Below are positions 28,500-38,512 of a stretch of DNA of 64,000 nucleotides, one piece after another. The translations under genes were made by a program, and so were the position numbers. The notes below the pieces were generated by a model. The model had not been told where the DNA came from and ran no database searches. It was given only the letters and a program-made list of their open reading frames with translations. Source of the DNA: Cryptosporidium bovis (taxonomy: Eukaryota; Apicomplexa; Conoidasida; Eucoccidiorida; Cryptosporidiidae); the NCBI GenBank assembly GCA_009768925.2, contig VHIT02000018.1, positions 372,001-436,000 on the forward strand, given 5' to 3'. Position 1 is the first letter of the stretch. The number at the start of each line of letters is the position of its first letter.

Positions 28500-30128
28500 A
28501 TGGATATAAGTGATTCTTATTATCATTGCTGGAGATGTAAACTAAGGCTGGATAAAGTAACAGTCAGCACCAATGACTACTTATTTGGAAGTTTATGGGA
28601 AAGTGAACAAAATAATAAAGATAAAATTGAAAATATAATTAACAAAAGATGTGATTTATGTAAGGATTTACTTTTAATAGATAACTATAACATTTTTTAT
28701 GTTGAGAAGGTCTCGAATGAAGTGATAAAGACTAAAAGAAAGCGTTCAAATAGAAAGTCTAATATATCTTTCAGCAATAATGATAGACCTTTGAATAATG
28801 GTTTTACTTTTTATGTGTATAAACATAAAAAAATAAATGATAATAGCAATAATAATGTTAAATACAGTATTAATGACCAAACTAATGTCTCTAATTGTGT
28901 AAGAAATAACGAAAGTAAGATAAAGGATATTTTTGAGCTGATTTTGAACAAAGCAGTAAATGGAGATAAAATGTATAAAATAAGGGATTTTGGAATTTCT
29001 ATTGAATTAAGTCCAGAATTAAGAGAAAATACGGAAAAAAACATTAGTATAAAAAGCTGTTTAAGACAATTGCTAGTTAGTCAAATCAATATTGCAATGC
29101 TTAATCAGGAGAGTGATTTATTTATAAATTTCTCATTTTCAACAAACACATCGAATAAGCAAATTAATAGTAATGTTAATAACATAAATTGCAATATTAA
29201 CGACGATAGTGATCTTGTATTTAAAATTTTAGTTAGTTTTAAATGGAGGGATATTTACATGATTGGGCGTTATATTAAACTATCTAGGAGGATATCTCAG
29301 TCTAAGTGGAATTATAAAGATGACAATGTAGTAGTAGATACTTCTATTGAAGAGTTACTTGAGAATTCTTTAAATGACATGGTTAAATTTTCAAATATCA
29401 CATTCTCTTCTTCAGGAAGAGAGGACATTGATGTTAGGATGCTAGGAACTGATATTTTAAAAGATTGTGACAACAATTCCGAGTGTGACGAAAATAACGT
29501 ATTAGGAAGACCATTTGCAATTGAAGTAAGTGGAATATCTAATAATTATAATTTGTTTTATAATAACGTTGATTTTTGTAATATCGATAATAATCATAAT
29601 AATGAAAGGAATTATGATTATTCAATAAAGGATTTTATAGCTGAATACATCGATAAGGTGAAGTTACTATCCAAATCAAGACTGATAATAAACTGTTTAG
29701 ATATTACAAATGTATTTATGGTAAATAAAATGAATAAGCAAGTAAATGAAAAGGAAAAATCATACGTTTGTGTATGTTACTCTCCAATAAAATTTTCTAA
29801 TGAAGATTATTGTATCTTATCGAACAAAATAATAAACAATTCTATTTCTATTAATCAAAGAACTCCGATAAGGGTTTTACACAGAAGAGTAAATATTGAT
29901 AGAGTAAGGAATATTGTAATCATAAAGATTGTGGAAATAAATCAAAATTACTTTATATTGTATTTGAAAACACAATCAGGAACATACATCAAAGAATTTA
30001 TACATGGAGATTTTGGGAGAACAAATCCCAGTTTTGGCGATCTAATAGTAAAGCATCTTCCAAAAAAAAAAATTCACGATAAGTTAGAAATAAGTATTGT
30101 ACAGTTAGATGTTTTAAATGTCATGTAA
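28500..30128 (+). CDS. PUS10: tRNA pseudouridine synthase PUS10
   Basis: 542 residues, single exon, ATG at 28500. The N-terminal accessory domain has the PUS10 zinc site: C10-x2-C13 (YHCWRCKLRL) and C51-x2-C54 (KRCDLCKDL). A THUMP-like middle follows, with Asn-rich inserts. The catalytic domain contains SGREDIDVRMLG (catalytic Asp within REDIDVR, ~309), RPFAIEVSGI, then NQRTPIRVLHRRVNIDRVRN and TQSGTYIKEFIHGDFGRTNP, nearly identical to human PUS10 (NQRTPIRVLHRRPL, HGDFGRTKP). PUS10 makes pseudouridine 54/55 in the TpsiC loop of some tRNAs in archaea and eukaryotes. An RRML-type TDILKDCDNN insert separates RMLG from RPF, which is normally RMLGxGRPF; the ~20-residue insertion near the active site is odd. 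Confidence 0.93.
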   Translation: MDISDSYYHCWRCKLRLDKVTVSTNDYLFGSLWESEQNNKDKIENIINKRCDLCKDLLLIDNYNIFYVEKVSNEVIKTKRKRSNRKSNISFSNNDRPLNNGFTFYVYKHKKINDNSNNNVKYSINDQTNVSNCVRNNESKIKDIFELILNKAVNGDKMYKIRDFGISIELSPELRENTEKNISIKSCLRQLLVSQINIAMLNQESDLFINFSFSTNTSNKQINSNVNNINCNINDDSDLVFKILVSFKWRDIYMIGRYIKLSRRISQSKWNYKDDNVVVDTSIEELLENSLNDMVKFSNITFSSSGREDIDVRMLGTDILKDCDNNSECDENNVLGRPFAIEVSGISNNYNLFYNNVDFCNIDNNHNNERNYDYSIKDFIAEYIDKVKLLSKSRLIINCLDITNVFMVNKMNKQVNEKEKSYVCVCYSPIKFSNEDYCILSNKIINNSISINQRTPIRVLHRRVNIDRVRNIVIIKIVEINQNYFILYLKTQSGTYIKEFIHGDFGRTNPSFGDLIVKHLPKKKIHDKLEISIVQLDVLNVM

Positions 30129-30423
30129 ACTATATGTATATATAAATATAACATAACCCTAACTTTTTTTTTATTCTTATCGATAACACATTGAGTAATT
30201 ACTCCGACATTAATCAATAAAATAAACTAATTTTGAATTCTATATGCATCTGTCAAATTTCTTAGTAAAATGTCATTTCAATCATAAGAATCCACACTCA
30301 TCACTATTTACTCATCATGTTATATACTATTATAAATAAATATTATTTTTGAGAGAAAAGTGGATTTTTATGCTGCAACCACTATTCATCGTATATAGTA
30401 TATAGAAAGTGGAACAAAAAATC
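30129..30423. other. Intergenic between PUS10 and tRNA-Gln
   Basis: About 295 bp, AT-rich. It contains the Pol III stop of the tRNA at its right end. Nothing else seen. Confidence 0.4.
30416..30421 (-). terminator. RNA polymerase III T-run terminator of tRNA-Gln
   Basis: Six T residues on the minus strand, two bases after the tRNA discriminator base, which is the usual Pol III termination signal. Confidence 0.8.
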
Positions 30424-30496
30424 CAGGAGCTACTGGGAATCGAACCCAGGCTACCGGAATCAAAATCCGGGGTCCTACCGCTAGACTATAGCTCCC
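30424..30496 (-). tRNA. tRNA-Gln (anticodon UUG)
   Basis: 73-nt cloverleaf without intron. The acceptor stem GGGAGCT pairs with AGCTCCT (G1-U72 wobble) and the discriminator is G. The anticodon stem CCGGA/TCCGG encloses the loop TTTTGAT, so the anticodon is TTG. The T arm CTGGG-TTCGATT-CCCAG contains the B box GGTTCGATTCC. The D arm GTC-TAGCGGTAG-GAC supplies the A box. In-frame CAA is the dominant Gln codon in this AT-rich window, so this is the major Gln tRNA type. No CCA is encoded, as expected for a nuclear tRNA. The D-arm sequence resembles those of eukaryotic tRNA-Glu. Confidence 0.93.
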
Positions 30497-30893
30497 ACGA
30501 CAACCCGGCCTCAGAAAAACGGTTATAATAGGAAATTAGTGTGCACAAAAGAATGAAAGGCAAAGAAATACACATTAATTAATTAAAAAATGATTTATTT
30601 GAATTCTTTTATCTGCACCTTGTACCGTTTATTACGGGTATTCTTTCCTTTCATACTTGCATGAATTCTCCCCTTCAGTAAATTAAGTCAAATACTAGTT
30701 TCTATGTCAAAGGTGATGTTAATTTTTCAAGATATAGATATATGTTTTGGACATGTATACAACATTGTATAGATTTATCCATTTAGGGAACTATAACATT
30801 ATATCTGGAAATGAGGGGAGATGTGTGTAAAAAGAATGTATTAAAGAATTAGTGGTAAATAAGTTTTAATAGGGGTTAAATTGCTACATAGTA
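30497..30893. other. Intergenic upstream of tRNA-Gln
   Basis: 397 bp between the tRNA 5' end and the myotubularin stop. AT-rich; nothing recognised. Confidence 0.4.
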
Positions 30894-33815
30894 CTATATA
30901 GTTCTAAGACACATAGGTGAGAATTTAAGCCAAAATTGCAACCAAGGTGTTACTTTAATTGATGTTGGATCTAAAACAAGTATGTCGCCACAATTAATAA
31001 GTTTATCATTGAAGTATTCATACTCATTATTTTGATTAATTATAGATAGCTTGGAATTATACTTATAATTTGTATTTATGAACCCTGAATGGTAAAATAT
31101 ATTAGTATTAACTCCTATTGGTGGATTATAATCACTATTTGTTCGAACATCTGATGATGAACTATCACTGCAATCGCTATTGTGTTTAGTATAAAATTCA
31201 TTTGAATATTTTAATATAGTATCCCACAAAGACAGAGTTAGTTCTTTTGAATTAATAGAATTTCTTTCATAGTCGCTATCACAAATAAAATTTCCAAACA
31301 ATGAGTTATTTAGTTGTTCTGCAACGAATAAAAGAAGATTTGAGTTGAATTGAAATTCATTAGGAAATTGGACAACGCACTGGTAAATGCAATCTAGCCA
31401 TTGAATAAATATAGGAGATCTTTCATTTTCATTTGGTGAACTTAGGCCTAAAGTTCCACACCTAGAGTGAAATTTATGTCCTAAAGTAATAAACTCTTTT
31501 TCAATAAGAGTAATAAATCCCTTAATAGTTCTATAATATGGATCAATACAAATCATTGAAAGAGCAGTTAGTTGTGATGTTCTATCCCATCCATCACTGC
31601 AGTGTACAAGAACGCCTTTAGAGTTAATAAGTTGATTTACTATTTTATTAGATGATATTAAAATCATGCTTATTAAATCATACCAACCAGTTGAATCTAT
31701 GTCGGAATAAAACCTAATACCAATAACACCATTGTTCTCATTAAATGTAGTTTTTTCTAGTAAACTAATGTAATTGTTAATATCACTAACGTCATATTCA
31801 TCTTTTTTATTGTTTAATTCTAATATATATTCATTTAAATAATGTTTACTTTTGGATTTACAGGAACAATAACTGTCAAAATTAGATATTTTTTGTATAA
31901 CCGATACCATTTTATTCCAGGAATCGCGTACCTTATGTATGTTCTCAATGTTTAAAAATTCTAATTTACAATATGGATAATCATCTACATTTTCAAACCC
32001 AGCCCCTGTTGCTTTGTTTGCATAAGCATTTAATTTTGGTCTTGCGTCATAAATAGTAAAGTTTTTAACATTGTTGTTATTGCCATCATTGTAGTACTTT
32101 GATATAGCTGTTATTAACAATTCATCTTCAAAACAACGTTTAAATGCCGATTTTGGTTGACTAGATCTCCATAAAGTGCATTTTAAATTTGGGTTCATCC
32201 AACTAAGTATAGGAATTCTGTTTTTAGATCTAAAGCCGGATATTGTTATCAATTGATTGTCAGATATATCCCTTGGAACTACTAGAATTTTTGGATATGA
32301 ATTGCATAATTCGTAGTTATTATTGACAAATGATATTCGAAGGGGAAAATAAGCATCATTATTATTTTGAAACTCCTGATTTTCTAAATTTAAACCCATT
32401 CTTTTATACTCACCTACAATGTCAAATTTAAACAGTCTTTCATTAATCCTTTTTTCATTATATGCTATGTAACAAAAAAAGTTATTACATATAGTCTCAT
32501 TTATAATCTTATATATATAGTTTTGTAAAAATCTTCTCTCCTTATCGCTTTGAACTATAAGTATCTGTATATATCTTAAATCCCTAGTTGAAATATCTAG
32601 CAAACACGGATAGCTACTATAGTAGTTATTTATATTGTTTTTGTTTAATCCAAATTCTTGTACGGCTACATTACCCACTTCGATTTCCCCTTTTTTTGTA
32701 TCCTCTGTTTTGCTTTCCATACATTTACCTTTTGATGAGTCGCTAAATGTACTACCTGAAGAAAAAAAAGTGCCATTAAAATTAAAACCATTCATTGTAT
32801 TTATTGAATAGTTATTTATACAGTTAATTGGTATATTGAAAAAACCAGATTTATACATCCATAATAAAGAATGTCTTCTTATAATATTAAAAAATTTGTT
32901 ATTCTCGCCTTTTTCGTAAAGGGGAGCAAGTATTATTCTATAGTTTGTGATCAAAAATGAACCGTATATTGGATTTGGAAGACCATATTGTGTTGATATT
33001 CCACATTCTTTATAAAACATCTTTATACTCTCGCCTGGGTACAGTGTTAAATTCATATTTTTTGATATCAATTCAGATTCTGATTTATCTATTCCCAATA
33101 TTTCTATTGAATCACTGTTTTTTTTAATGTTCATATTTGAATATGTATTTCTATTCTGATTTATTATTGTTAATATGTCATTCCATTTAAATAGTTCACT
33201 ATTACTTTTATTTTTACTATTACTTTTCAAATTGCCGTTATTTATCATATTTGTTGTTGTCTCTCTTAATGCATTCTGAATTTGTGAACTTATATTCTGA
33301 GTTACTGTACTCGCCAATGTCGAAAAAAGACCAGATACACGTCCTGAATTGCTATTTGCAGTAGTGGCATTGTCGCTAGAATTATTTACATTATTACTAG
33401 TACTTAAATTACTATTTAAATCACCTGAAATTGTTTTATCATTTATATTAGTTAAATTTAATTTCTTGTCTGGATTTAAATCCGCGTGAAAAGGTTCAAA
33501 TAGAGATAAATCCTCTAATGATTTAGAATTAATCACCTTTTTTCTAGCATATCTTGCATCATCTGGAATTGTACTATTATTATCTCCTTCATATGCAGTT
33601 AGTGCATGACTTTCTGCTTTCTCATATGTAAATAAATTATTATTAATACCATTCATACCTCCATGTGATGTTTTGTAAATTGAAAGTGGGTCATTTCCGG
33701 AATCTAAAATTTTGAAGTTAACTCTTGAATCTGAATTATTCCTCATTTCTGATATTTCATATTCATTTTGTTTCGGTTTTGTTTCTATAATATCACTATT
33801 TATATCAAAATTCAT
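30894..33815 (-). CDS. Myotubularin-related phosphoinositide 3-phosphatase
   Basis: 973 residues, single exon, ATG at 33815-33813. The phosphatase signature VHCSDGWDRTSQ has the full CSDGWDR P-loop (Cys ~739), so this is a catalytically competent member rather than one of the dead paralogues. A PH-GRAM domain lies at ~245-430 (LTLYPGESIKMFYKECG, YGSFLITNYRIILAPL). The core continues with PRDISDNQLITISGFRSKNR, then WMNPNLKCTLWRSSQPK and FHSRCGTLGL. Myotubularins remove the 3-phosphate from PI3P and PI(3,5)P2 and shape endosomal/vacuolar traffic. The first ~230 residues are Asn/Ser-rich with no known domain. No FYVE or C-terminal coiled coil is seen. Confidence 0.95.
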   Translation of the reverse strand: MNFDINSDIIETKPKQNEYEISEMRNNSDSRVNFKILDSGNDPLSIYKTSHGGMNGINNNLFTYEKAESHALTAYEGDNNSTIPDDARYARKKVINSKSLEDLSLFEPFHADLNPDKKLNLTNINDKTISGDLNSNLSTSNNVNNSSDNATTANSNSGRVSGLFSTLASTVTQNISSQIQNALRETTTNMINNGNLKSNSKNKSNSELFKWNDILTIINQNRNTYSNMNIKKNSDSIEILGIDKSESELISKNMNLTLYPGESIKMFYKECGISTQYGLPNPIYGSFLITNYRIILAPLYEKGENNKFFNIIRRHSLLWMYKSGFFNIPINCINNYSINTMNGFNFNGTFFSSGSTFSDSSKGKCMESKTEDTKKGEIEVGNVAVQEFGLNKNNINNYYSSYPCLLDISTRDLRYIQILIVQSDKERRFLQNYIYKIINETICNNFFCYIAYNEKRINERLFKFDIVGEYKRMGLNLENQEFQNNNDAYFPLRISFVNNNYELCNSYPKILVVPRDISDNQLITISGFRSKNRIPILSWMNPNLKCTLWRSSQPKSAFKRCFEDELLITAISKYYNDGNNNNVKNFTIYDARPKLNAYANKATGAGFENVDDYPYCKLEFLNIENIHKVRDSWNKMVSVIQKISNFDSYCSCKSKSKHYLNEYILELNNKKDEYDVSDINNYISLLEKTTFNENNGVIGIRFYSDIDSTGWYDLISMILISSNKIVNQLINSKGVLVHCSDGWDRTSQLTALSMICIDPYYRTIKGFITLIEKEFITLGHKFHSRCGTLGLSSPNENERSPIFIQWLDCIYQCVVQFPNEFQFNSNLLLFVAEQLNNSLFGNFICDSDYERNSINSKELTLSLWDTILKYSNEFYTKHNSDCSDSSSSDVRTNSDYNPPIGVNTNIFYHSGFINTNYKYNSKLSIINQNNEYEYFNDKLINCGDILVLDPTSIKVTPWLQFWLKFSPMCLRTI

Positions 33816-34503
33816 CTTTAAATATTAAGGAAACTATATTTATATTTAAAGTAAAATAAAACAATTGAATATATTTCACTGCCTGAAATAAATTAGAAAA
33901 TATACATAATAAATGAAACCTATTGATTTGCGTTTTTAGAATTAATCTGACAATACACATAAACTATCCTTTCACTGAATATTATATTTCTCAACAAAAA
34001 ACTCCATTCATTCCCACTTATTATCAGAGCATTCATATATATATAACTACTGTTTATGCATTTTCTTTTTTATTCTTTTGTTACCAAGCTTCTTTTTTTA
34101 AATTATTTAAAGATTAGCGCCAAAACCATAATTCATTTTTATATTATACCGGTTTTCCCCCTATGATACAATATGATGTGCCATACAAATTTAGTTTTAA
34201 GTATTAGTTACTTTTTTTTAACATTAAATATTAACATGATTTTTTACTAAAATTTTAAGCATTGAATTATTTCATACCTGATATATAAGAAGAAACACGT
34301 AAATATTTAAACCATTCATACAAACCTACTTAAGATTCACTAAAGGCGAGTAGAAAAGGGGGTCCATAAGGGGTAATTTCAATTGACATATAGATAAGAC
34401 ACTACAGAAGTAGATAATAGGAAAGAGAAAAAAGATAAACAATAAAAACTGGACCGACGCAATATAAGTAGACAAGCAACGGGAGCAAACAACTTACTGA
34501 ACA
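33816..34503. promoter_or_regulatory. Divergent promoter region with TTTTGGCGC site
   Basis: 688 bp between myotubularin and Derlin. GATTAGCGCCAAAACC at 34112-34127 reads TTTTGGCGCTAATC on the minus strand, an E2F-like site 302 bp from the myotubularin ATG and ~380 bp from the Derlin ATG. TACCGGT lies at 34147-34153. Otherwise AT-rich. Confidence 0.5.
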
Positions 34504-35328
34504 ATGTTTAATGATTCATCCCCACAGGGTTGGTACAAAAACTTACCACCTATATCGAGAAGTATATTAACGATAACTTTTTTTGTAACACTATCAAGTG
34601 CATTTGGATTGTTAAACCCATGGAATATAATATTCGACTGGGAACTGATAATTAAGAAGGTCCAAATTTGGAGATTTTTTACAAACTTTTTCTTTCTTGG
34701 ACCATTTAGCCTTGGATGGGTAATGAGTCAGTGGATGTTTACGTCATTTTCGTCTAAACTTGAGAAAAGTGGAGCACTCGGTTCTTCGTCGGGAGCATAT
34801 CTGTACTTTGTTATATGTTTGATGTCAATAATAAATGTTATTGGGACTGCATTTGAGTACCCTACAGGGAAAAGAATAGGTGGATCCTCACTTATATTTG
34901 CAATAATATACTATTGGAGCAAAAAATCCCCGACATCTTTGGTAAATATATGGGGATTCACCCTCCAAGCCTATCAACTCCCTTATGCTCTCATTTTCCT
35001 TGATGTACTCACGGGAAACTCCATGATAGACGATATTATTGGACTTCTTGCTGGACATTCGTATTACTATACGAGAGATATTATATATGAAAACAATAAT
35101 AATAGCTTCATCCACATAACCCCCATATATATAGACAAGTTCGTTGATTACACTTCTGACATTGTGAAGAAGTACATATACGACTTTTCCGACCTTAGCA
35201 ATCATCCAAATGTTATAAATGCAAACAACAGATTTACAAGTAATAACAGTTTTTCCGGCGGATTTAACAGAAGTCCTTCACAACCCCAGGCATTTACTGG
35301 GAGAGGTTTCAGATTAGGCAATGACTAA
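34504..35328 (+). CDS. Derlin (Der1-like) ER-associated degradation membrane protein
   Basis: 274 residues, ATG at 34504. The start GWYKNLPPISRSILTITFFV and the following IIKKVQIWRFFTNFFFLGPF match the Der1/Derlin family (the WR.. segment after TM1), and four to six hydrophobic spans follow. LPYALIFLDVLTGNSMIDDI followed by GLLAGHSYYY parallels the Derlin G..aGH.YyfL motif. Derlins are rhomboid pseudoproteases that retrotranslocate misfolded proteins from the ER. In apicomplexans some Derlins act at the apicoplast, but Cryptosporidium lacks that organelle, so ER function is expected if the taxon is right. The tail is Asn/Ser/Gly-rich (FRLGND). It lies 73 bp tail-to-tail from RPN6. Confidence 0.9.
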   Translation: MFNDSSPQGWYKNLPPISRSILTITFFVTLSSAFGLLNPWNIIFDWELIIKKVQIWRFFTNFFFLGPFSLGWVMSQWMFTSFSSKLEKSGALGSSSGAYLYFVICLMSIINVIGTAFEYPTGKRIGGSSLIFAIIYYWSKKSPTSLVNIWGFTLQAYQLPYALIFLDVLTGNSMIDDIIGLLAGHSYYYTRDIIYENNNNSFIHITPIYIDKFVDYTSDIVKKYIYDFSDLSNHPNVINANNRFTSNNSFSGGFNRSPSQPQAFTGRGFRLGND

Positions 35329-35401
35329 CTACTACTCAATTTGTTAATCGTCGTTCACATTAAATATATAGAATAGACCTAAATAGTTAAAAATAACTAT
35401 C

Positions 35402-36676
35402 TTAAACCGTTTTTGATGCTTTCTCATATAGTACATCAACAACATTTGATAAGTTACCAAATGTTAATATCAAATTTTCAATCATAGAGTTAAATGAAGA
35501 ATCTGAATTCTCATCAAATAATGTCAATATCCCTGTTCTTTGATCAATATTTCCGCTAATCGTTTTATTTAATATCATGTCTATGACTTTGTTATATACT
35601 CTTTCAAATGGCAACTTTAAAAAACTGGCCAGTTGCGATATCTCTATGTGCGAATAAGCCTCTAATATTCTATTTATATTTTGTTCCATCAAATTTTCAT
35701 ATAAATTATGTATATGTTTATTTATAACCAAGTCACTAGTCAGTTCCTTATTATATGTTTTAAGCACATCTTCAAACATATTCAAAGACCTATTCTCATA
35801 GCAAGAAGCTACCATTTTCAAAGCTTCGATTTCTCTATTTTGAAACTTTATTTTGTTCTTGCCAGACAATAACAAGGATATATTATTTGTTTGTTGGGAC
35901 ATTATTTTTGACAGTAACATATACTTCAACGAATTAAGTGCTCTTTCATCATTTGCAATATTAAATGCTTCAAACGCCTCGTAAAAATACGAAAATGATG
36001 TTTTGTAGTCGCCCTCGTCTACTAATATTATACCTGACTGCAAATCTATATCTGCCTGCAATAGTGGGGGACAATGTATTGAATTGGCATTTGTCCTTGC
36101 TGCCGTCAGTGCTGCCTTGGATTTTGGTATATTTTTTATCCTATACTCTAATTTGCTTTCTATTAAATATATCTCAACTAACAATATTTTGTCATCAACT
36201 TTTTTCACTTCTTTTATTAAATTCTCTATATACTCCAAACCCTTCATAAACATATTTGCATTTAAATATATCATTGCTAATCTCGCCGTTATTCTGTGTC
36301 TTAAAAACGTTCTTTTCTCATCCACACACCATTGTATACATTCTAAACACAAATCTTCTTGTAATTTTTCAGTATTCGGTATTTTTGCCATCATATCCAT
36401 TAAATTTCTTATTATTTTTGCCACTCTCGCCTTAGGCAAATTGTTTACTATAGGTTTGATTATGTCTATTAGCTCTTTAAGCTCATCTGCCATGCCTTTA
36501 TTAACATATATTTCACCCAGTAGGTATATTGACTGTTCCTGTAATTTAATTCCATCCTCTATTTCATCAATTTCATTTGATCTTATTATCTCAAGTAGAG
36601 TACTTATAGATGTGTTATAGTCAGCATCTACACCCAATTTCGCCTTCATATATCTTTCCCTTAAATCAACACTCAT
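35402..36676 (-). CDS. RPN6: 26S proteasome regulatory subunit RPN6 (PSMD11)
   Basis: 424 residues from ATG 36676-36674; an in-frame GTG at 36706 is not used. TPR/solenoid repeats fill the first ~290 residues (ILVDEGDYKTSFSYFYEAFE). A PCI winged-helix module lies at ~300-395, with IEISQLASFLKLPFERVYNK, then MILNKTISGNIDQRTGILTL, the canonical PCI strand that positions subunits in the lid. Total length equals the human protein (422). RPN6 clamps lid to core and contacts RPT6. Start and end both match the family, so the gene is complete. Downstream, Derlin is convergent with only 73 bp between stops, so 3' ends probably overlap. Confidence 0.95.
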   Translation of the reverse strand: MSVDLRERYMKAKLGVDADYNTSISTLLEIIRSNEIDEIEDGIKLQEQSIYLLGEIYVNKGMADELKELIDIIKPIVNNLPKARVAKIIRNLMDMMAKIPNTEKLQEDLCLECIQWCVDEKRTFLRHRITARLAMIYLNANMFMKGLEYIENLIKEVKKVDDKILLVEIYLIESKLEYRIKNIPKSKAALTAARTNANSIHCPPLLQADIDLQSGIILVDEGDYKTSFSYFYEAFEAFNIANDERALNSLKYMLLSKIMSQQTNNISLLLSGKNKIKFQNREIEALKMVASCYENRSLNMFEDVLKTYNKELTSDLVINKHIHNLYENLMEQNINRILEAYSHIEISQLASFLKLPFERVYNKVIDMILNKTISGNIDQRTGILTLFDENSDSSFNSMIENLILTFGNLSNVVDVLYEKASKTV

Positions 36677-37480
36677 TTTATTTTTGCTATATTTAAATAT
36701 GCCCACCTATTATTCAAATTAAGCAGGAGAACAAGTTAACTATAGACAAATACATATACATAAACAACGTGATATATTATAAATGCCAATTAATATTACA
36801 TACAAAAATATTTGCTAAACTTCCTTGATTTTCAAGATTAACCCAGAAAGATTTGGGAATACTGTTGACAAACTATGTATTCTAAGTTATTTCCTTTAGT
36901 TTGTCCGCTAGAACGTAAATGCTATTAGTTTTTTTTAATTGAAGTAATTTTGTTTAATGTTGGTGCTGTTTTTTCCAATAGATAATTTAAATATATAAAT
37001 TATATAATATATAAATAAATGTGAATACATATATTATATATTCACATTTATGTTAGGCGCTGTTGAGGTATTTATTTTTTAACCCCACTAAAACCTTGAT
37101 AAAATAACATCGATCTAAGGTAAAGTACTTTGCGAAATTACCTGGATTTTCATAAATGTGTGTACTAGAATTTGTTAAAAAAAGTAATTTTAGTTTTACA
37201 ATTAGATATCCAACTTACATTCACGTTATGTTGAATTTTCGCTCAAGTCATTAATAAATAGTGAATAAGTATAATTATTATTCTTATTTCTCCAAGTTAA
37301 CAAACTCTTATACTTATGAAAACATTTTATATTGAATAATATACATTTAATAGTTTTTTAATCTCTTCTCGCAAAAAAAATAACTTGCAATGTTGTAATT
37401 ATTTTAATAATTGAGTATTTTAACAAATCCTTCTAATCGAAACGCCTAAATGAGTAAATTTCCGTGAAAAAGGAGATAAA
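36677..37480. promoter_or_regulatory. Divergent promoter region with hairpin and AGGCGCT
   Basis: 804 bp between RPN6 and the 37481 gene. It contains a perfect 13-bp inverted repeat (37015-37027 and 37039-37051) followed at once by TTAGGCGCTG (37053-37062), an E2F-like half that also occurs at 48622. The remaining sequence is AT-rich. Confidence 0.5.
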
Positions 37481-38512
37481 ATGGAAAATGACTTAAAAAA
37501 GCCAGTGAATAACGACTCATCCTTGATCATAGATTCATTGAGAAACCAAATTAAGAGAATACCAACATTCAGTAAATACAGGGTACTAAAACCGAATATA
37601 AATGAAAGAAACCAAATATATAACAATGAAAATGAATCCAATAATGCAAACAATGATAATAGTGAATCGAGCAATCAAATAAGCAGTGTTGCTGAACAAA
37701 TAAGAAATACGGTGTTAACATGTTATTCTTCATGTAAAGAGAATGTTTATGTTTGTGATAATAACTTGAATTACGAATTGAGCAACGCAAGTGATGCTTT
37801 TTCTCCGTTTCACAAAAAACACAAAGTTACAGAGAATACTTATTTTCGAGATAAAATATCTGAATATAACCAATTAAAAATGGACGAAAATGAGTTATGC
37901 TTGTATAAAATAAATAAACTTAGAAATGAAATGATTAAGTTAAATAAAAAAAGCACCTATAGTAAATATGAGAATTCAAATGCAATCAAATTGATACCAA
38001 ATATATACACTCCCCTATCACCAATGAAATTATTAAACTTAAAAGAGCTAACTTTAATTTTGTCAATTTTGTATTCAAATGATGCTGAGAAAGATTTTCT
38101 TTCTTATTATTTTAGCAACAATGAAGATAAAAACAATGTTAATTTTTTTTACCCAGAAAAATTATCAATAACAAAGTATTCAACTGTAATTACTGGTAAA
38201 ATCACGCACAAGCTTGATGATGATTTTCTTTTTTCGTACAATAATTCCCAACCATGTAAATTTATACTGAGCAATTCAAAGTAAGTTTATAAATCATTTT
38301 TTAATTTAAATATTGGTTTAATTTGCTTTATTACTAGATGGAAAAGAATTTCTAATATAATCACTTGTAACCCAGATGAATTATCTTCAAATGTCTTTAT
38401 TTTTATTAACCCCGAAGTAATAAGGTCAGATGGATTTATCTATGCATCTTCCGAAATGTTTTTCATCTGTAATTTCTTACATTTACTCACTTGTGTTGAC
38501 AATGAAACATAA
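37481..38512 (+). CDS. Hypothetical protein, two exons, 324 aa
   Basis: Exon 1 is 37481-38280. The intron 38281-38337 (57 nt) has donor GTAAGT, which contains the apparent stop TAA, and acceptor CTAG. Exon 2 is 38338-38512. The phase-2 junction gives AA/A and a further 58 residues (WKRISNIITCNPDELSSN, then VFIFINPEVIRSDGFIYA). I do not recognise the family. Residues ~45-75 are Asn/Ser-rich. ~135-165 is a Lys-rich helix (INKLRNEMIKLNKK). The C-terminal ~140 residues look folded, with alternating hydrophobics across the splice. No signal peptide or membrane span. Joining exon 2 turns an abrupt end into a natural one ending TCVDNET. Confidence 0.7.
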
